Positions 1-8,021 of a stretch of DNA of 64,000 nucleotides are shown here, in pieces (position 1 is the stretch's first letter; every line of letters begins with the position of its first letter). A program made the translations under genes and the position numbers. The DNA lies in the NCBI RefSeq assembly GCF_003332825.1, contig NZ_QIRF01000018.1:27851-91850 (forward strand). Direction: 5' to 3'. Source of the DNA: Dyella sp. C9 (GTDB lineage: Bacteria; Pseudomonadota; Gammaproteobacteria; Xanthomonadales; Rhodanobacteraceae). The notes beneath the pieces are model-generated. The model worked only from the letters and a program-made list of their open reading frames with translations, was not told where the DNA came from and ran no database searches.

Positions 1-29
1 CCCCTTTTGCAAGGAGGCGCGCGTGCGGC

Positions 30-1883
30 TTACTTGGCCGTCTTCTGGGCCTTGGCGAACAGCGCTTCCACCGCCTGCTGGGTCAGCGGGTGGTAGCCCG
101 GCTTGGCCTTGGCGTAGACCTGCTGGGCATAGGCGAGGCCTTCGGGCGTTTTCACGAAGGCCTTGTACAGCGGCATGGTCAGGTACAGGCGGCCGATGCG
201 GGTCATGTGCTCGGCGGCGGCGCTCCACACGTCCTTGTCGCCGGCGGCGATGGCATGGCTGTACCAGCGCATGCCGATCTCGGCATTGGGCGTGCCGGTG
301 AGATGCCAGGCGGCATCGAGCTGCTTGATCTTGTCCAGCGGCGTCACGTCCGGCAGGCCGTCGAGGAAGTACATCCATTCCTGCGTGTTCCAGCCCTTGG
401 CGTCGAGCTTGCCGGCGGCCAGCGAGCCGGCGAGGAACGAGGCGCGCTCCTTGTCGATCGCATCGAAGCGCGGCGAGTCGGGCAGCGGCGCATCCTTCGG
501 GATGCCCGGGTCGTAGACCCACTGCTTCACTTCATCCCAGCTCATCTTGCCGGGGTTCTTGTCGAACAGGTTGGCCTTCAGGTAGTCGAGCATCTGCTCG
601 GTGGTGATGCTCTGGAAGGCGAAGTGCGCGAAGTAGCCCTTCAGGTAGGCATCGAAGGTCTCGCGGCCGAAGCGCTGCTCCAGCGTGCGCAGGAACCACG
701 AGCCCTTGTCATAGGGCACTTCGGAGATCGAATCGTCGGCGCCGATGCCGGGCTTGGGGGCCAGGCGCTGGGCATTTTCCGGGATGTCCTTGAGCGACTT
801 CTGCAGGCCGCGCGCGGAGATCAGCGCCTCCTCGTCGGCCAGCGTCTTGCCGTAGACCGCCTCGGTGATGCGGCCCTGCACGTAGGTGGTGAAGCCCTCG
901 TTGAGCCAGATGTCGCGCCAGGCGGCGCTGGTCACCAGGTTGCCGGACCACGAGTGCGCCAGCTCATGCGAGATCACCGAGACCAGGCTCTTGTCGCCCA
1001 CCAGCAGGGTCGGCGTGGCGAAGGTCATGTTCGGGTTTTCCATGCCGCCGAACGGGAACGACGGCGGCAGCACCAGCAGGTCGTAGCGCCCCCAGGCATA
1101 CGGGCCGTACAGCGACTCGGCCGTCTTGATCAGTTTCTCGGTGTCCTCGAACTCGTGCGCGGCCTTGCCCACGATGCTGGGCTCGGCATAGACGGCCGAA
1201 CGCGGGCCGGTTTCCTTCGCCGCGATGTCGCCCGCGGCGATCGCCAGCAGGTACGAGGGGATCGGATGCGGCTGGTTGAACGAGAAGTCGCCGTCGAGCG
1301 GGTGGTTGGCGTCGTTGATGGCGCTCATCACCACGCGCACGTCCTTCGGTGCGGTGACGTGGGCGCTATAGGTGAAGCGGATCGCCGGCGAATCCTGCAG
1401 CGGCACCCACGAGCGCGCGTGGATCGATTCGGACTGCGAGAACATGAAGGGCAGCTTCTTGTCGGCGGTCTGCTCCGGCGTCAGCCACTGCAGGCCCGAC
1501 GCGGTCGGCACCGTGGTGTAGACGATGCGCACCTGGGCCGGATGCTGCGGCGTGGTGATGGTGAGCTTGGAGCCCAGCTCCTTGTCGCTCGGCGCCAGGG
1601 CGTACTTCAGCGCGCTGGCCTTGCCGGCCGCATCGATGCCTTCCACGCTGGCGATCTTCAGGTCGCGCGTATCGAGCACCAGCGACTGCGCCTTGGGATC
1701 CTTCCAATCCAGCTTCAGCGTGGCCTGGCCGTCGAGCTGCTTGTGCGGGAAATCGACCTTGAGGTCCAGGTCCAGGTGGGTGACGCGCACCTGGTCGGGC
1801 TGGGCATAGGAGTGCGGGTCGGCGGCAAGGGCGCTCAGCGGCAGCGCGAGCGCGCCGAAGGCGAGGGCGTGGAAGGGACGCAT
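30..1883 (-). CDS. Secreted M1 family zinc aminopeptidase
   Basis: Zinc metalloaminopeptidase predicted to trim N-terminal residues from peptides in the periplasm. The 617-residue product starts with a clear Sec signal peptide (MRPFHALAFGALALPLSALA) followed by the mature domain. The GGMEN exopeptidase motif lies at about residues 279-283, and the zinc site HELAH at 306-310 with the third ligand Glu329 in NEGF. This is the complete M1 signature. The reading frame continues 13 codons upstream, but ATG 1883 gives the signal peptide directly and has GGAG about 12 bases before it. The C-terminal helical half looks complete. It is transcribed alone, with the EF-hand gene upstream on the same strand. 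Family assignment is firm; substrate preference is unknown. Confidence 0.93.
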   Translation of the reverse strand: MRPFHALAFGALALPLSALAADPHSYAQPDQVRVTHLDLDLKVDFPHKQLDGQATLKLDWKDPKAQSLVLDTRDLKIASVEGIDAAGKASALKYALAPSDKELGSKLTITTPQHPAQVRIVYTTVPTASGLQWLTPEQTADKKLPFMFSQSESIHARSWVPLQDSPAIRFTYSAHVTAPKDVRVVMSAINDANHPLDGDFSFNQPHPIPSYLLAIAAGDIAAKETGPRSAVYAEPSIVGKAAHEFEDTEKLIKTAESLYGPYAWGRYDLLVLPPSFPFGGMENPNMTFATPTLLVGDKSLVSVISHELAHSWSGNLVTSAAWRDIWLNEGFTTYVQGRITEAVYGKTLADEEALISARGLQKSLKDIPENAQRLAPKPGIGADDSISEVPYDKGSWFLRTLEQRFGRETFDAYLKGYFAHFAFQSITTEQMLDYLKANLFDKNPGKMSWDEVKQWVYDPGIPKDAPLPDSPRFDAIDKERASFLAGSLAAGKLDAKGWNTQEWMYFLDGLPDVTPLDKIKQLDAAWHLTGTPNAEIGMRWYSHAIAAGDKDVWSAAAEHMTRIGRLYLTMPLYKAFVKTPEGLAYAQQVYAKAKPGYHPLTQQAVEALFAKAQKTAK

Positions 1884-2010
1884 CGGGGGAAACTCCATCA
1901 GCAGGAACGCCGAGTATGCCATCGACCGGCGCCGGGCCGCCGGTCCCGGTGGTCATGCACGCGGGCTGGTGGCGGGACGCGCGTGGCGTCCCGGCCACCG
2001 CCGCAAGAAA

Positions 2011-2322
2011 TCAGTGGGTCGAGCCGGCTGTCGCCGGAGCGGGGTTCTGCATGGAGCGGACGTAGTCGGCCACGTCCTGCTTGGACACCACGCCGCGGTG
2101 GTTCTTGTCGATCTCGTCGAAGTGCGCACGGATGAACGGCACCGGCCCGTTCTCGGCCTCTTCCTTGGTCAACAGGCCGTCGTGGTTCTTGTCGGCGATG
2201 TCGAAGTTCTTCATCGAGTTCTGCGCCTGGTTCGCGATCAGGCCCAGTCCGGACTGGGCCTGGACGGCACCGGCAGCGCAGGCCAGCAGCAGGCAGGCAA
2301 CGAGGATGGTGGGGCGGCGCAT
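2011..2322 (-). CDS. Small secreted EF-hand protein
   Basis: A 103-residue exported protein with a signal peptide ending at about Ala-Gln 22. It has two EF-hand-like loops: DKNHDGLLTKEE, a good calcium-binding loop, and DKNHRGVVSKQD, in which an Arg replaces the usual acidic or neutral residue at position 5 or so, suggesting weaker binding. GGAGGA sits six bases before the ATG, supporting the start. It probably acts as a periplasmic calcium sensor or buffer; no partner is evident. The next gene downstream on the same strand is the M1 aminopeptidase, 127 bases away, so co-transcription is possible. No enzymatic domain is visible. Confidence 0.85.
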   Translation of the reverse strand: MRRPTILVACLLLACAAGAVQAQSGLGLIANQAQNSMKNFDIADKNHDGLLTKEEAENGPVPFIRAHFDEIDKNHRGVVSKQDVADYVRSMQNPAPATAGSTH

Positions 2323-2429
2323 GGGAGTCCTCCGGTGACAGTGGGCCGGAGTATCACACCGCGTTCGTTAGCAGATCGTGGGCTTGCGGCACGCCACCCG
2401 GCCGTGGGCGCGGGTGGCGTGGCGGTGGT

Positions 2430-4136
2430 TCAGGCAACGCCGAATTCGAGGGCGTTGGTGAGATCGCCCGGCGGCGGCCCACCCGCCGCGATCATCGCCT
2501 GCTCGCGCATGCTGAGACCGGGCAATTTCTCCAGCCCGAAGCGACGCGTGAGGAAGCGGGCGATCGAGCCGGTGTCGTAGATGGTGTGGTCCACGTGGCC
2601 CTTCTTCGCGAACGGCGAAACCACCAGCGCCGGAATGCGCGAACCCGGGCCCCAGCGGTCGCCCTTGGGCGGTGCGACGTGGTCCCACCAGCCACCGTTC
2701 TCGTCGAAGGTAATCACCACCAGCGTGTGCTGCCACGACGGCGACTTCTGCAGTGCGTTGACGACGGCCATGACATGGCGATCGCCGGTGTCCACGTCCG
2801 AGTAGCCGGCGTGCATGTTCAGGTCGCCCTGCGGCTTGTAGAAGCTCACCGTGGGCAGGCGATCGGCTTCGATGTCGGCAAGGAAGTGGTTGGTGGCCGA
2901 GGTCTCGCCGATGCCGGCGTCGCGCAGGTGCCTTGCGCGAGCCTCGGTGCCAGGCGCGAAACTCTTGAAGTAGTTCAGCGGCTGGTGATGGATCTGGAAA
3001 TTGGGGCGCTGCGGGAACTGGTGCTCGTCGCCGTCGCCCTTGCCATCCAGCGCCAGCTGCCAGGCGCCGGCGTACCAGGCCCAGTCCACGCCCGCGCCGG
3101 AGAGCACGTCGCCGATGGACTTGTGTACCTGCGGCGGCAGCGTGTTGGGGCTGTCCGCGCTGGCCAGCAGCGGATTCTTGTCCGATTGCGTGCTGGTGGG
3201 CTGGTAGGGCGGCATCATGGTGTTCACCGCCCAGAAATCGGGCGTGAGCTGGCTGCGCGAGGCGAACTTCGCCCGGCCCTGCATGGCACTGGCCGGCGAC
3301 TCCTCGGAGAGCTTCAGGCGCGTGTCGTCGGCGCGGCCGCTTTCGGTCACGGCGATGTTGAACTGCGCGGGGCTTTTGTCCGCGTCCGGATAGAACGGCG
3401 GCTGCGCGGCTACCAGGTACTGGTGGTTGAGGAACGAGCCACCGAACGCACCCATGAACCAGTTGTCGCACAGCGTGTACTGGCGTGCGAGCTGCCACAG
3501 GCGCAGGTTGGCGGCGCTGTCCTCGTAATGGCCCATCACCATCGCGCCGGTGTCGCCCCAGGCGACGAAACCGTCGTTGCGGCCACCGTTGATCTGGCGC
3601 TGGTTCTCGTAGAACGCATGCACCAGGTCGCGCGTGACCACGCCGTGCGGAAGCGGCTCGCCCTTGCCGGTGCGCAGCGCCCACGGCGCATTGGGCAGGC
3701 CGGTGAGATCGTCCTGCATCACCTGGTATTCGCGATGGTTCACCGTCTGCTTGTGCGGCGCCAGGCCGTGCCAGATCGGCGGCAGGGTCTTGAGCACCGA
3801 ACCGTCACGGTCGCGCTGCGCGTACTGCTCGGGCTTGAGCGCGCTGAGCGGCTTCTCCACGCCCGGGAAGTTGGCGAACAGGTTGTTGAAGCTGCGGTTC
3901 TCGCAGTAGATCACCACCACCCGCTGGATGTGCTTGCGCAGCGCTTCATCCAGCGCGGTCGGCGCGGCCGTGCCGGTGGCCGCGCCCGCGGCGCGATCGC
4001 CGGCCAGCGCCTCGGTAGTGCCCAGCGCCAGCGCGGCACCGGTCAGCGCCAGGCCGCCGCGCAGGCGGCGGCGCGACGGGTCCTGCAGCGAGGCTTCGTT
4101 GTCGTCGGGGGTATGCGGGGGAGGGAGTTTGCTCAC
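2430..4136 (-). CDS. Tat-exported phosphoesterase (PF04185; AcpA/phospholipase C-like acid phosphatase)
   Basis: A 568-residue phosphoesterase of the phospholipase C/acid phosphatase superfamily. A twin-arginine-like leader (SRRRLRGGLALTGAALALG) begins at about residue 21. Superfamily motifs are present: ENRSFNNLF near residue 80, the metal-binding FDENGGWWDHVAPP and the C-terminal DTGSIARFL. Members hydrolyse phosphomonoesters or phospholipid head groups outside the cytoplasm. The exact substrate cannot be read, but the overall length and lack of a C-terminal DUF756 extension favour the AcpA-type acid phosphatase over PlcH/PlcN. Translation begins at GTG 4136, whose bases overlap the stop of the upstream S10 peptidase (GTGA), so it is translationally coupled as the third gene of the operon. 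Confidence 0.85.
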   Translation of the reverse strand: MSKLPPPHTPDDNEASLQDPSRRRLRGGLALTGAALALGTTEALAGDRAAGAATGTAAPTALDEALRKHIQRVVVIYCENRSFNNLFANFPGVEKPLSALKPEQYAQRDRDGSVLKTLPPIWHGLAPHKQTVNHREYQVMQDDLTGLPNAPWALRTGKGEPLPHGVVTRDLVHAFYENQRQINGGRNDGFVAWGDTGAMVMGHYEDSAANLRLWQLARQYTLCDNWFMGAFGGSFLNHQYLVAAQPPFYPDADKSPAQFNIAVTESGRADDTRLKLSEESPASAMQGRAKFASRSQLTPDFWAVNTMMPPYQPTSTQSDKNPLLASADSPNTLPPQVHKSIGDVLSGAGVDWAWYAGAWQLALDGKGDGDEHQFPQRPNFQIHHQPLNYFKSFAPGTEARARHLRDAGIGETSATNHFLADIEADRLPTVSFYKPQGDLNMHAGYSDVDTGDRHVMAVVNALQKSPSWQHTLVVITFDENGGWWDHVAPPKGDRWGPGSRIPALVVSPFAKKGHVDHTIYDTGSIARFLTRRFGLEKLPGLSMREQAMIAAGGPPPGDLTNALEFGVA

Positions 4137-5722
4137 GGTGCTGCGTCGTCGTAGAAGCGGGACAGGTCGGCCTTGGCCTGCTCCAGCGACGGCTGGTCCA
4201 GGTAGATCATGTGGCCCGAGGGGGAGAAGCCGAAGGTGATGTTCTTGCGCTGCGCCGGTTCCAGGCCCATGTGGCCCAGGTCGAACTCGGTGGCGTAGAA
4301 CGGGGTGGCCAGATCATAGTAGCCATTGGCCGAAAATACCTTCAGGTGCGGGTTGCGGCGCATGGCGTCGCCGAGGTCGTCGGCCACGTAGGTCGCCTGC
4401 AGCCAGCCGCCGTTCTTCTTGCGCTTCCAGTCCCAGCTCTTGCCGATGGCGGCATAGTTGTTGGGCAGGTAGGGCGTGTCCTCGGTGAACTTGAGTTCGT
4501 TCGCGGCGTACTGGTTGAACGTTGCCACGTAGGCACCGGTGATGGCATCGCTGGCGGTGTCGCCGTCGGGCACCTCGCCGGCGGCATCCGGGTCGATGCC
4601 CTGGAAGCGGCCGTCCAGACGTCCAACTGTGAGACGCTGGTCGCGCAGCAGCTCCTTGCGGAAGCGGCTGGGGCCAACGCGCAGGTTGGCGTCCTTGATG
4701 TACTGCGGCGACAGGCCGAGGTAGCGGCTCATCTGGTTGGCGATGCGGTCGGCTTCGGCCGGCTCGATGGCGTCGCCCTTGGCCAGCGCCAGCGTGTAGT
4801 CGGTGGAGGCGAAGCGGCGCACTTCGGCGAGGAAGCTGCCGATGTCGGCCGGCTTGTTCGGCACCTTGTTGTGGTACCAGGCAATCGCCGCCTCGGTGGG
4901 CAGGTTCATGATGTAGCCGTGGTCGATGCCGGGCGCCGCCACCGAGAAGTCGAGGATGGAGGACATCAGCACTACGCCGTTGAACTCCATGCCGGCCTCC
5001 TGCAGCGACTTCACCAGCACCGCCGAGCGGGTGGTGCCGTAGCTTTCGCCGAACAGGAACTTGGGCGAATTCCAGCGGTTGTTGACACTGACATAGCGGG
5101 TGATGAGGCGGGTGAACGCATCGGCGTCCTGGTCCACGCCCCACACGTCCTTGCCCTCGGTCTTGCCCACCAGCTGCGAATAGCCGGTGCCCGGCGCATC
5201 GATGAAGACCAGGTCGCTCTTGTCGAGCAGGCTGTATTCGTTGGGCACCCAGTGATAAGGCGCGGGGGGCACCGGCTTGTCGCCGTCGTTGGCCACGCGC
5301 ACCGGGCCGAACGAGCCCATGTGCAGCCACATCGACGAGGAGCCCGGGCCGCCGTTGTAGAAGAACGTCACCGGCCGCTTGCTGTTCTTGCCGCCGTCGA
5401 CGGTGTAGGCGACGTAGAAGAAGCTCACCGTGGGCTTGCCCTTGTCGTCGCGGATCAGCATGCGGCCGGCGGTGGCGGTATAGCTGATGGTGCGGCCGCC
5501 GACGCGCACGCTGTGCCTGGTCACCACCGTGCGGTCGGCAGGAACCGGCCGTTCGTCGGCGGCCTTGTCCTTGTCTTTGTCAGCCTGGTCGGACTGCGCC
5601 TTGGGCGCGTCCTTCGGCGGGGTGTCGGCGGCGTGCAAGGGCATGGTACCCAGCGCGAGCGTGATGGCGAGGGCGAGCGAGGCAATGGAAGGCTGGCGCA
5701 TGCGGGAGTCTCGGGCAGTCAT
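4133..5722 (-). CDS. S10 family serine carboxypeptidase (copy 2)
   Basis: Secreted serine carboxypeptidase-like enzyme, 529 residues from ATG 5722. The oxyanion-region motif NGGPGSSSMWLHMGSFGP is present. The nucleophile is Ser227 in GESYGTTRS; the remaining triad members are probably Asp470 (NGYYDLATP) and His504 (SPSGHM). Residues 7-32 form a signal peptide. ATG 5701 (MRQPSIASLAL) is an equally good start biologically; ATG 5722 is chosen because it overlaps the upstream stop by one base (TGATG), a coupling arrangement. The protein is a clear paralogue of its upstream neighbour, sharing motif order and length, and is followed by a coupled phosphoesterase. S10 enzymes remove C-terminal residues, often at acid pH; the native substrate here is unknown. 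Confidence 0.9.
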   Translation of the reverse strand: MTARDSRMRQPSIASLALAITLALGTMPLHAADTPPKDAPKAQSDQADKDKDKAADERPVPADRTVVTRHSVRVGGRTISYTATAGRMLIRDDKGKPTVSFFYVAYTVDGGKNSKRPVTFFYNGGPGSSSMWLHMGSFGPVRVANDGDKPVPPAPYHWVPNEYSLLDKSDLVFIDAPGTGYSQLVGKTEGKDVWGVDQDADAFTRLITRYVSVNNRWNSPKFLFGESYGTTRSAVLVKSLQEAGMEFNGVVLMSSILDFSVAAPGIDHGYIMNLPTEAAIAWYHNKVPNKPADIGSFLAEVRRFASTDYTLALAKGDAIEPAEADRIANQMSRYLGLSPQYIKDANLRVGPSRFRKELLRDQRLTVGRLDGRFQGIDPDAAGEVPDGDTASDAITGAYVATFNQYAANELKFTEDTPYLPNNYAAIGKSWDWKRKKNGGWLQATYVADDLGDAMRRNPHLKVFSANGYYDLATPFYATEFDLGHMGLEPAQRKNITFGFSPSGHMIYLDQPSLEQAKADLSRFYDDAAP

Positions 5723-7263
5723 CAGGAGTGCGTGGTGTCGTCGTAGTAGCGAGCCAGGTCACCCTTGAGCTGCTTCAGCGCCTCGGTGTTCAGGTAGATC
5801 ATGTGGCCCGACGGGTAGTACAGGAAATGGAGATTTCCGCGCAGCGAGGGCTCCAGATTCATGTGCGACAGGTCGTATTCGGTGATGAAGAACGGCGTGG
5901 CGAAGTCGTAGTAACCGTTCACCGACAGCACCTGCAGGTGCGGGTTGGTGCGCATCGCGTGCGCCAGGTCGCCAGCCACATAGGCGGTCGGCAACGGACG
6001 CTTGATGTCGGCGGCCTGGTGCTTCCAGTCCCAGTCCTTGTTGATGTCGCCAAAGGTGGGGCGGTAGTCCAGGTCGCTGTGGTAGTTGAGCTGGCCGGTC
6101 ACGTAGTCGTGGAAGGCGGTGACGAAGGCGCCGCTGATGCCGGTATCGGAGGCGTCGTAGCCGGGCACTTCGCCCGCCGCATCCTCGTCCACGCCTTCGA
6201 AGCGCGCGTCATAGCGGCCGATGGTGCGGCGCTCGCCACGCAACAGCTCCTTGCGGAAGCGCGAAGGATCCACGCGCAGGTTCGCCTGCTTGATGTAGTC
6301 CACCGGCAGGCCGGTATAGGCGGCGAGCTGGCGCGCGACGGCATCGGCCTCGGCAGACGGCACGTCCTGTCCCTTGGCCAGTGCGCTCGCATACGGCCCG
6401 TTGGCGAACGCGCGCACCTGGTCGAGATACGTCTTGAGGTCGGCCGGCTTGTTGGCCAGCTTGTTGTGATACCACGCGGCGGCCGCGTAGCTGGGCACGT
6501 AGCCGACGTACATCTCGTCGTAGCCAGGCATGCGCACGCCGTAGTTGAGGATCGAGGACATCAGCACGACGCCGTTGAAGTACATGCCCTTGTCCTGCAA
6601 CGCGTCGACCAGCGCGGCGGAGCGGGTGGTGCCGTAGCTTTCACCGTAGAGGAACTTGGGCGAGTTCCAGCGGTTGTTGAGGGTGACGTAGCGCTGGATC
6701 GCGCGGCTGAAGGCGGAGATGTCCTGGTCCACGCCCCAGAAATCCTTGCCCTCGGCCTTGCCGAGCGGACGAGAGTAGCCGGTGCCCACGGCATCGATGA
6801 AGACCAGGTCGGTCTTGTCCAGCAGGCTGTCATTGTTGGCGACCAGCTTGTACGGCGCCGGCGCGGTCGCGTCGGGACTGGCCGTCTCGATGCGTACGGG
6901 CGCGAACGAGCCCATGTGCAGCCACATGCTGGAGGAACCGGGGCCACCGTTGTAGAGGAAGGTGACCGGCCGCTTTTCCGGCTTGCCGTTGTCCACCGTA
7001 TAGGCCACGTAGAACACGCTGGCCTGGGGCTGGCCCTTGTCGTCGCGAATCACCAGCGCACCGGCGGTGGCCGTATAGCTCACCGAACGACCTGCGATGC
7101 TGACGCTGTGCCGGGTGCGCACGGCCGTCTCGGTGCTGGGGGCCTGGACGTCCTCGTCCTTGCTGGCGGCGGATTTATCGGCGGGCGCATCCTTGGCCAG
7201 CAGTGAGGGACAGGGTGACAGGATCAGGCCAGTACCCAACAACAGAACCCACAGACGACGCAT
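5722..7263 (-). CDS. S10 family serine carboxypeptidase (copy 1)
   Basis: First gene of a three-gene minus-strand operon, 513 residues. ATG 7263 is preferred over the longer frame because AGGGGAG lies six bases upstream and the product then begins with a signal peptide (MRRLWVLLLGTGLILSPCPSLLA). It carries NGGPGSSSMWLHMGSF, the nucleophile Ser209 in GESYGTTRS, the Asp motif NGYYDFATP and the C-terminal His motif YPSGHM, so the catalytic triad looks intact. It is paralogous to the next gene, implying a local tandem duplication. Predicted location is the periplasm or cell surface, acting on peptides. It probably works alongside the upstream M1 aminopeptidase in peptide scavenging (inference). 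Confidence 0.91.
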   Translation of the reverse strand: MRRLWVLLLGTGLILSPCPSLLAKDAPADKSAASKDEDVQAPSTETAVRTRHSVSIAGRSVSYTATAGALVIRDDKGQPQASVFYVAYTVDNGKPEKRPVTFLYNGGPGSSSMWLHMGSFAPVRIETASPDATAPAPYKLVANNDSLLDKTDLVFIDAVGTGYSRPLGKAEGKDFWGVDQDISAFSRAIQRYVTLNNRWNSPKFLYGESYGTTRSAALVDALQDKGMYFNGVVLMSSILNYGVRMPGYDEMYVGYVPSYAAAAWYHNKLANKPADLKTYLDQVRAFANGPYASALAKGQDVPSAEADAVARQLAAYTGLPVDYIKQANLRVDPSRFRKELLRGERRTIGRYDARFEGVDEDAAGEVPGYDASDTGISGAFVTAFHDYVTGQLNYHSDLDYRPTFGDINKDWDWKHQAADIKRPLPTAYVAGDLAHAMRTNPHLQVLSVNGYYDFATPFFITEYDLSHMNLEPSLRGNLHFLYYPSGHMIYLNTEALKQLKGDLARYYDDTTHS

Positions 7264-7490
7264 GCAACTCCCCTGGACGGCGATTGGATCGATGTAACGA
7301 AACCCGAGTATGCGCATCGCTGCCCCGGGGCGACCGTGACAAAAGTACTAGGCAGGTTTTTCGATGGGCCGGCCGGAGCAGGGGGGCGCAGGGTCAAAAG
7401 TCGTGATGCAGCAGGCAGTTTGCCTGTGTCCTGGTGCTACATTCGCCGAACGCCTCGGGGCGTCAACACCAAACCGAAAGGGGAATGACC

Positions 7491-7973
7491 ATGACAAGGA
7501 TCCATCTGCGCCGTGCCGCGCTCGCAGTGCTTCTGTTCGCAGGGATGTCGGGTGCTGCACTGGCGGCTCAGCCGGCGGCCACGGGCCTGGGCCAGGCCTG
7601 GCCGAATACCACGGATGTCAGCGCCAGCCCGAACTGGCACGCCTATGTGTTCACGCTCGGTGGCGTGAAGTACATCCAGGTCAATGACCTCAATGGCAAT
7701 GTGATCGGCGCCGTCGGCACGTCCAACGGCCAGTTCATCACGCTGCCGATCGGTGCGTTCTCGCAATTGGTCACCACGCCGCAGCAGCCTGCCGCCGTGA
7801 CCACCACCGCGCAGCCCGCCACTGCACCGACCACGGTGTACCAGGACAACGCAGTGCAGGTGACCGCCACCACGCAGACGGATGGCACGGTGAAGCTGTC
7901 GGCCGTGTCCGCTGTGTCAGCCGCGGCCACGTCGTCTTGTGATCCGGTGCAGTGCAATAACCACGTCCAGTAA
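7491..7973 (+). CDS. Small secreted protein of unknown function
   Basis: A 160-residue exported protein without a recognised family. It starts with a signal peptide (MTRIHLRRAALAVLLFAGMSGAALA). The middle holds an aromatic and hydrophobic segment (WHAYVFTLGGVKYIQVNDLNG) that reads like small beta strands. A Pro/Thr/Ala-rich linker of about 45 residues follows, then a C-terminal tail with two cysteines (CDPVQC) that could form a disulfide. ATG 7491 is chosen over ATG 7485 because GGGGA then sits eight bases upstream rather than adjoining. It stands alone between divergent and convergent neighbours. Similar uncharacterised proteins may occur in related genera; no function is proposed. Confidence 0.75.
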   Translation: MTRIHLRRAALAVLLFAGMSGAALAAQPAATGLGQAWPNTTDVSASPNWHAYVFTLGGVKYIQVNDLNGNVIGAVGTSNGQFITLPIGAFSQLVTTPQQPAAVTTTAQPATAPTTVYQDNAVQVTATTQTDGTVKLSAVSAVSAAATSSCDPVQCNNHVQ

Positions 7974-7984
7974 TGACGTGTCCG

Positions 7985-8021
7985 GATCAGCCTGGCTGCG
8001 TTAGGCGCTGCCAGGCTGATC
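7985..8021. terminator. Perfect 12-bp inverted repeat between convergent genes
   Basis: GATCAGCCTGGC at 7985-7996 pairs perfectly with GCCAGGCTGATC at 8010-8021 across a 13-base loop. It lies just after the secreted-protein stop (7973) and overlaps the last codons of the convergent sensor gene (stop 8001). No T-run follows on either strand, so it is a candidate bidirectional, non-canonical terminator or mRNA 3' end stabiliser. Confidence 0.5.
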
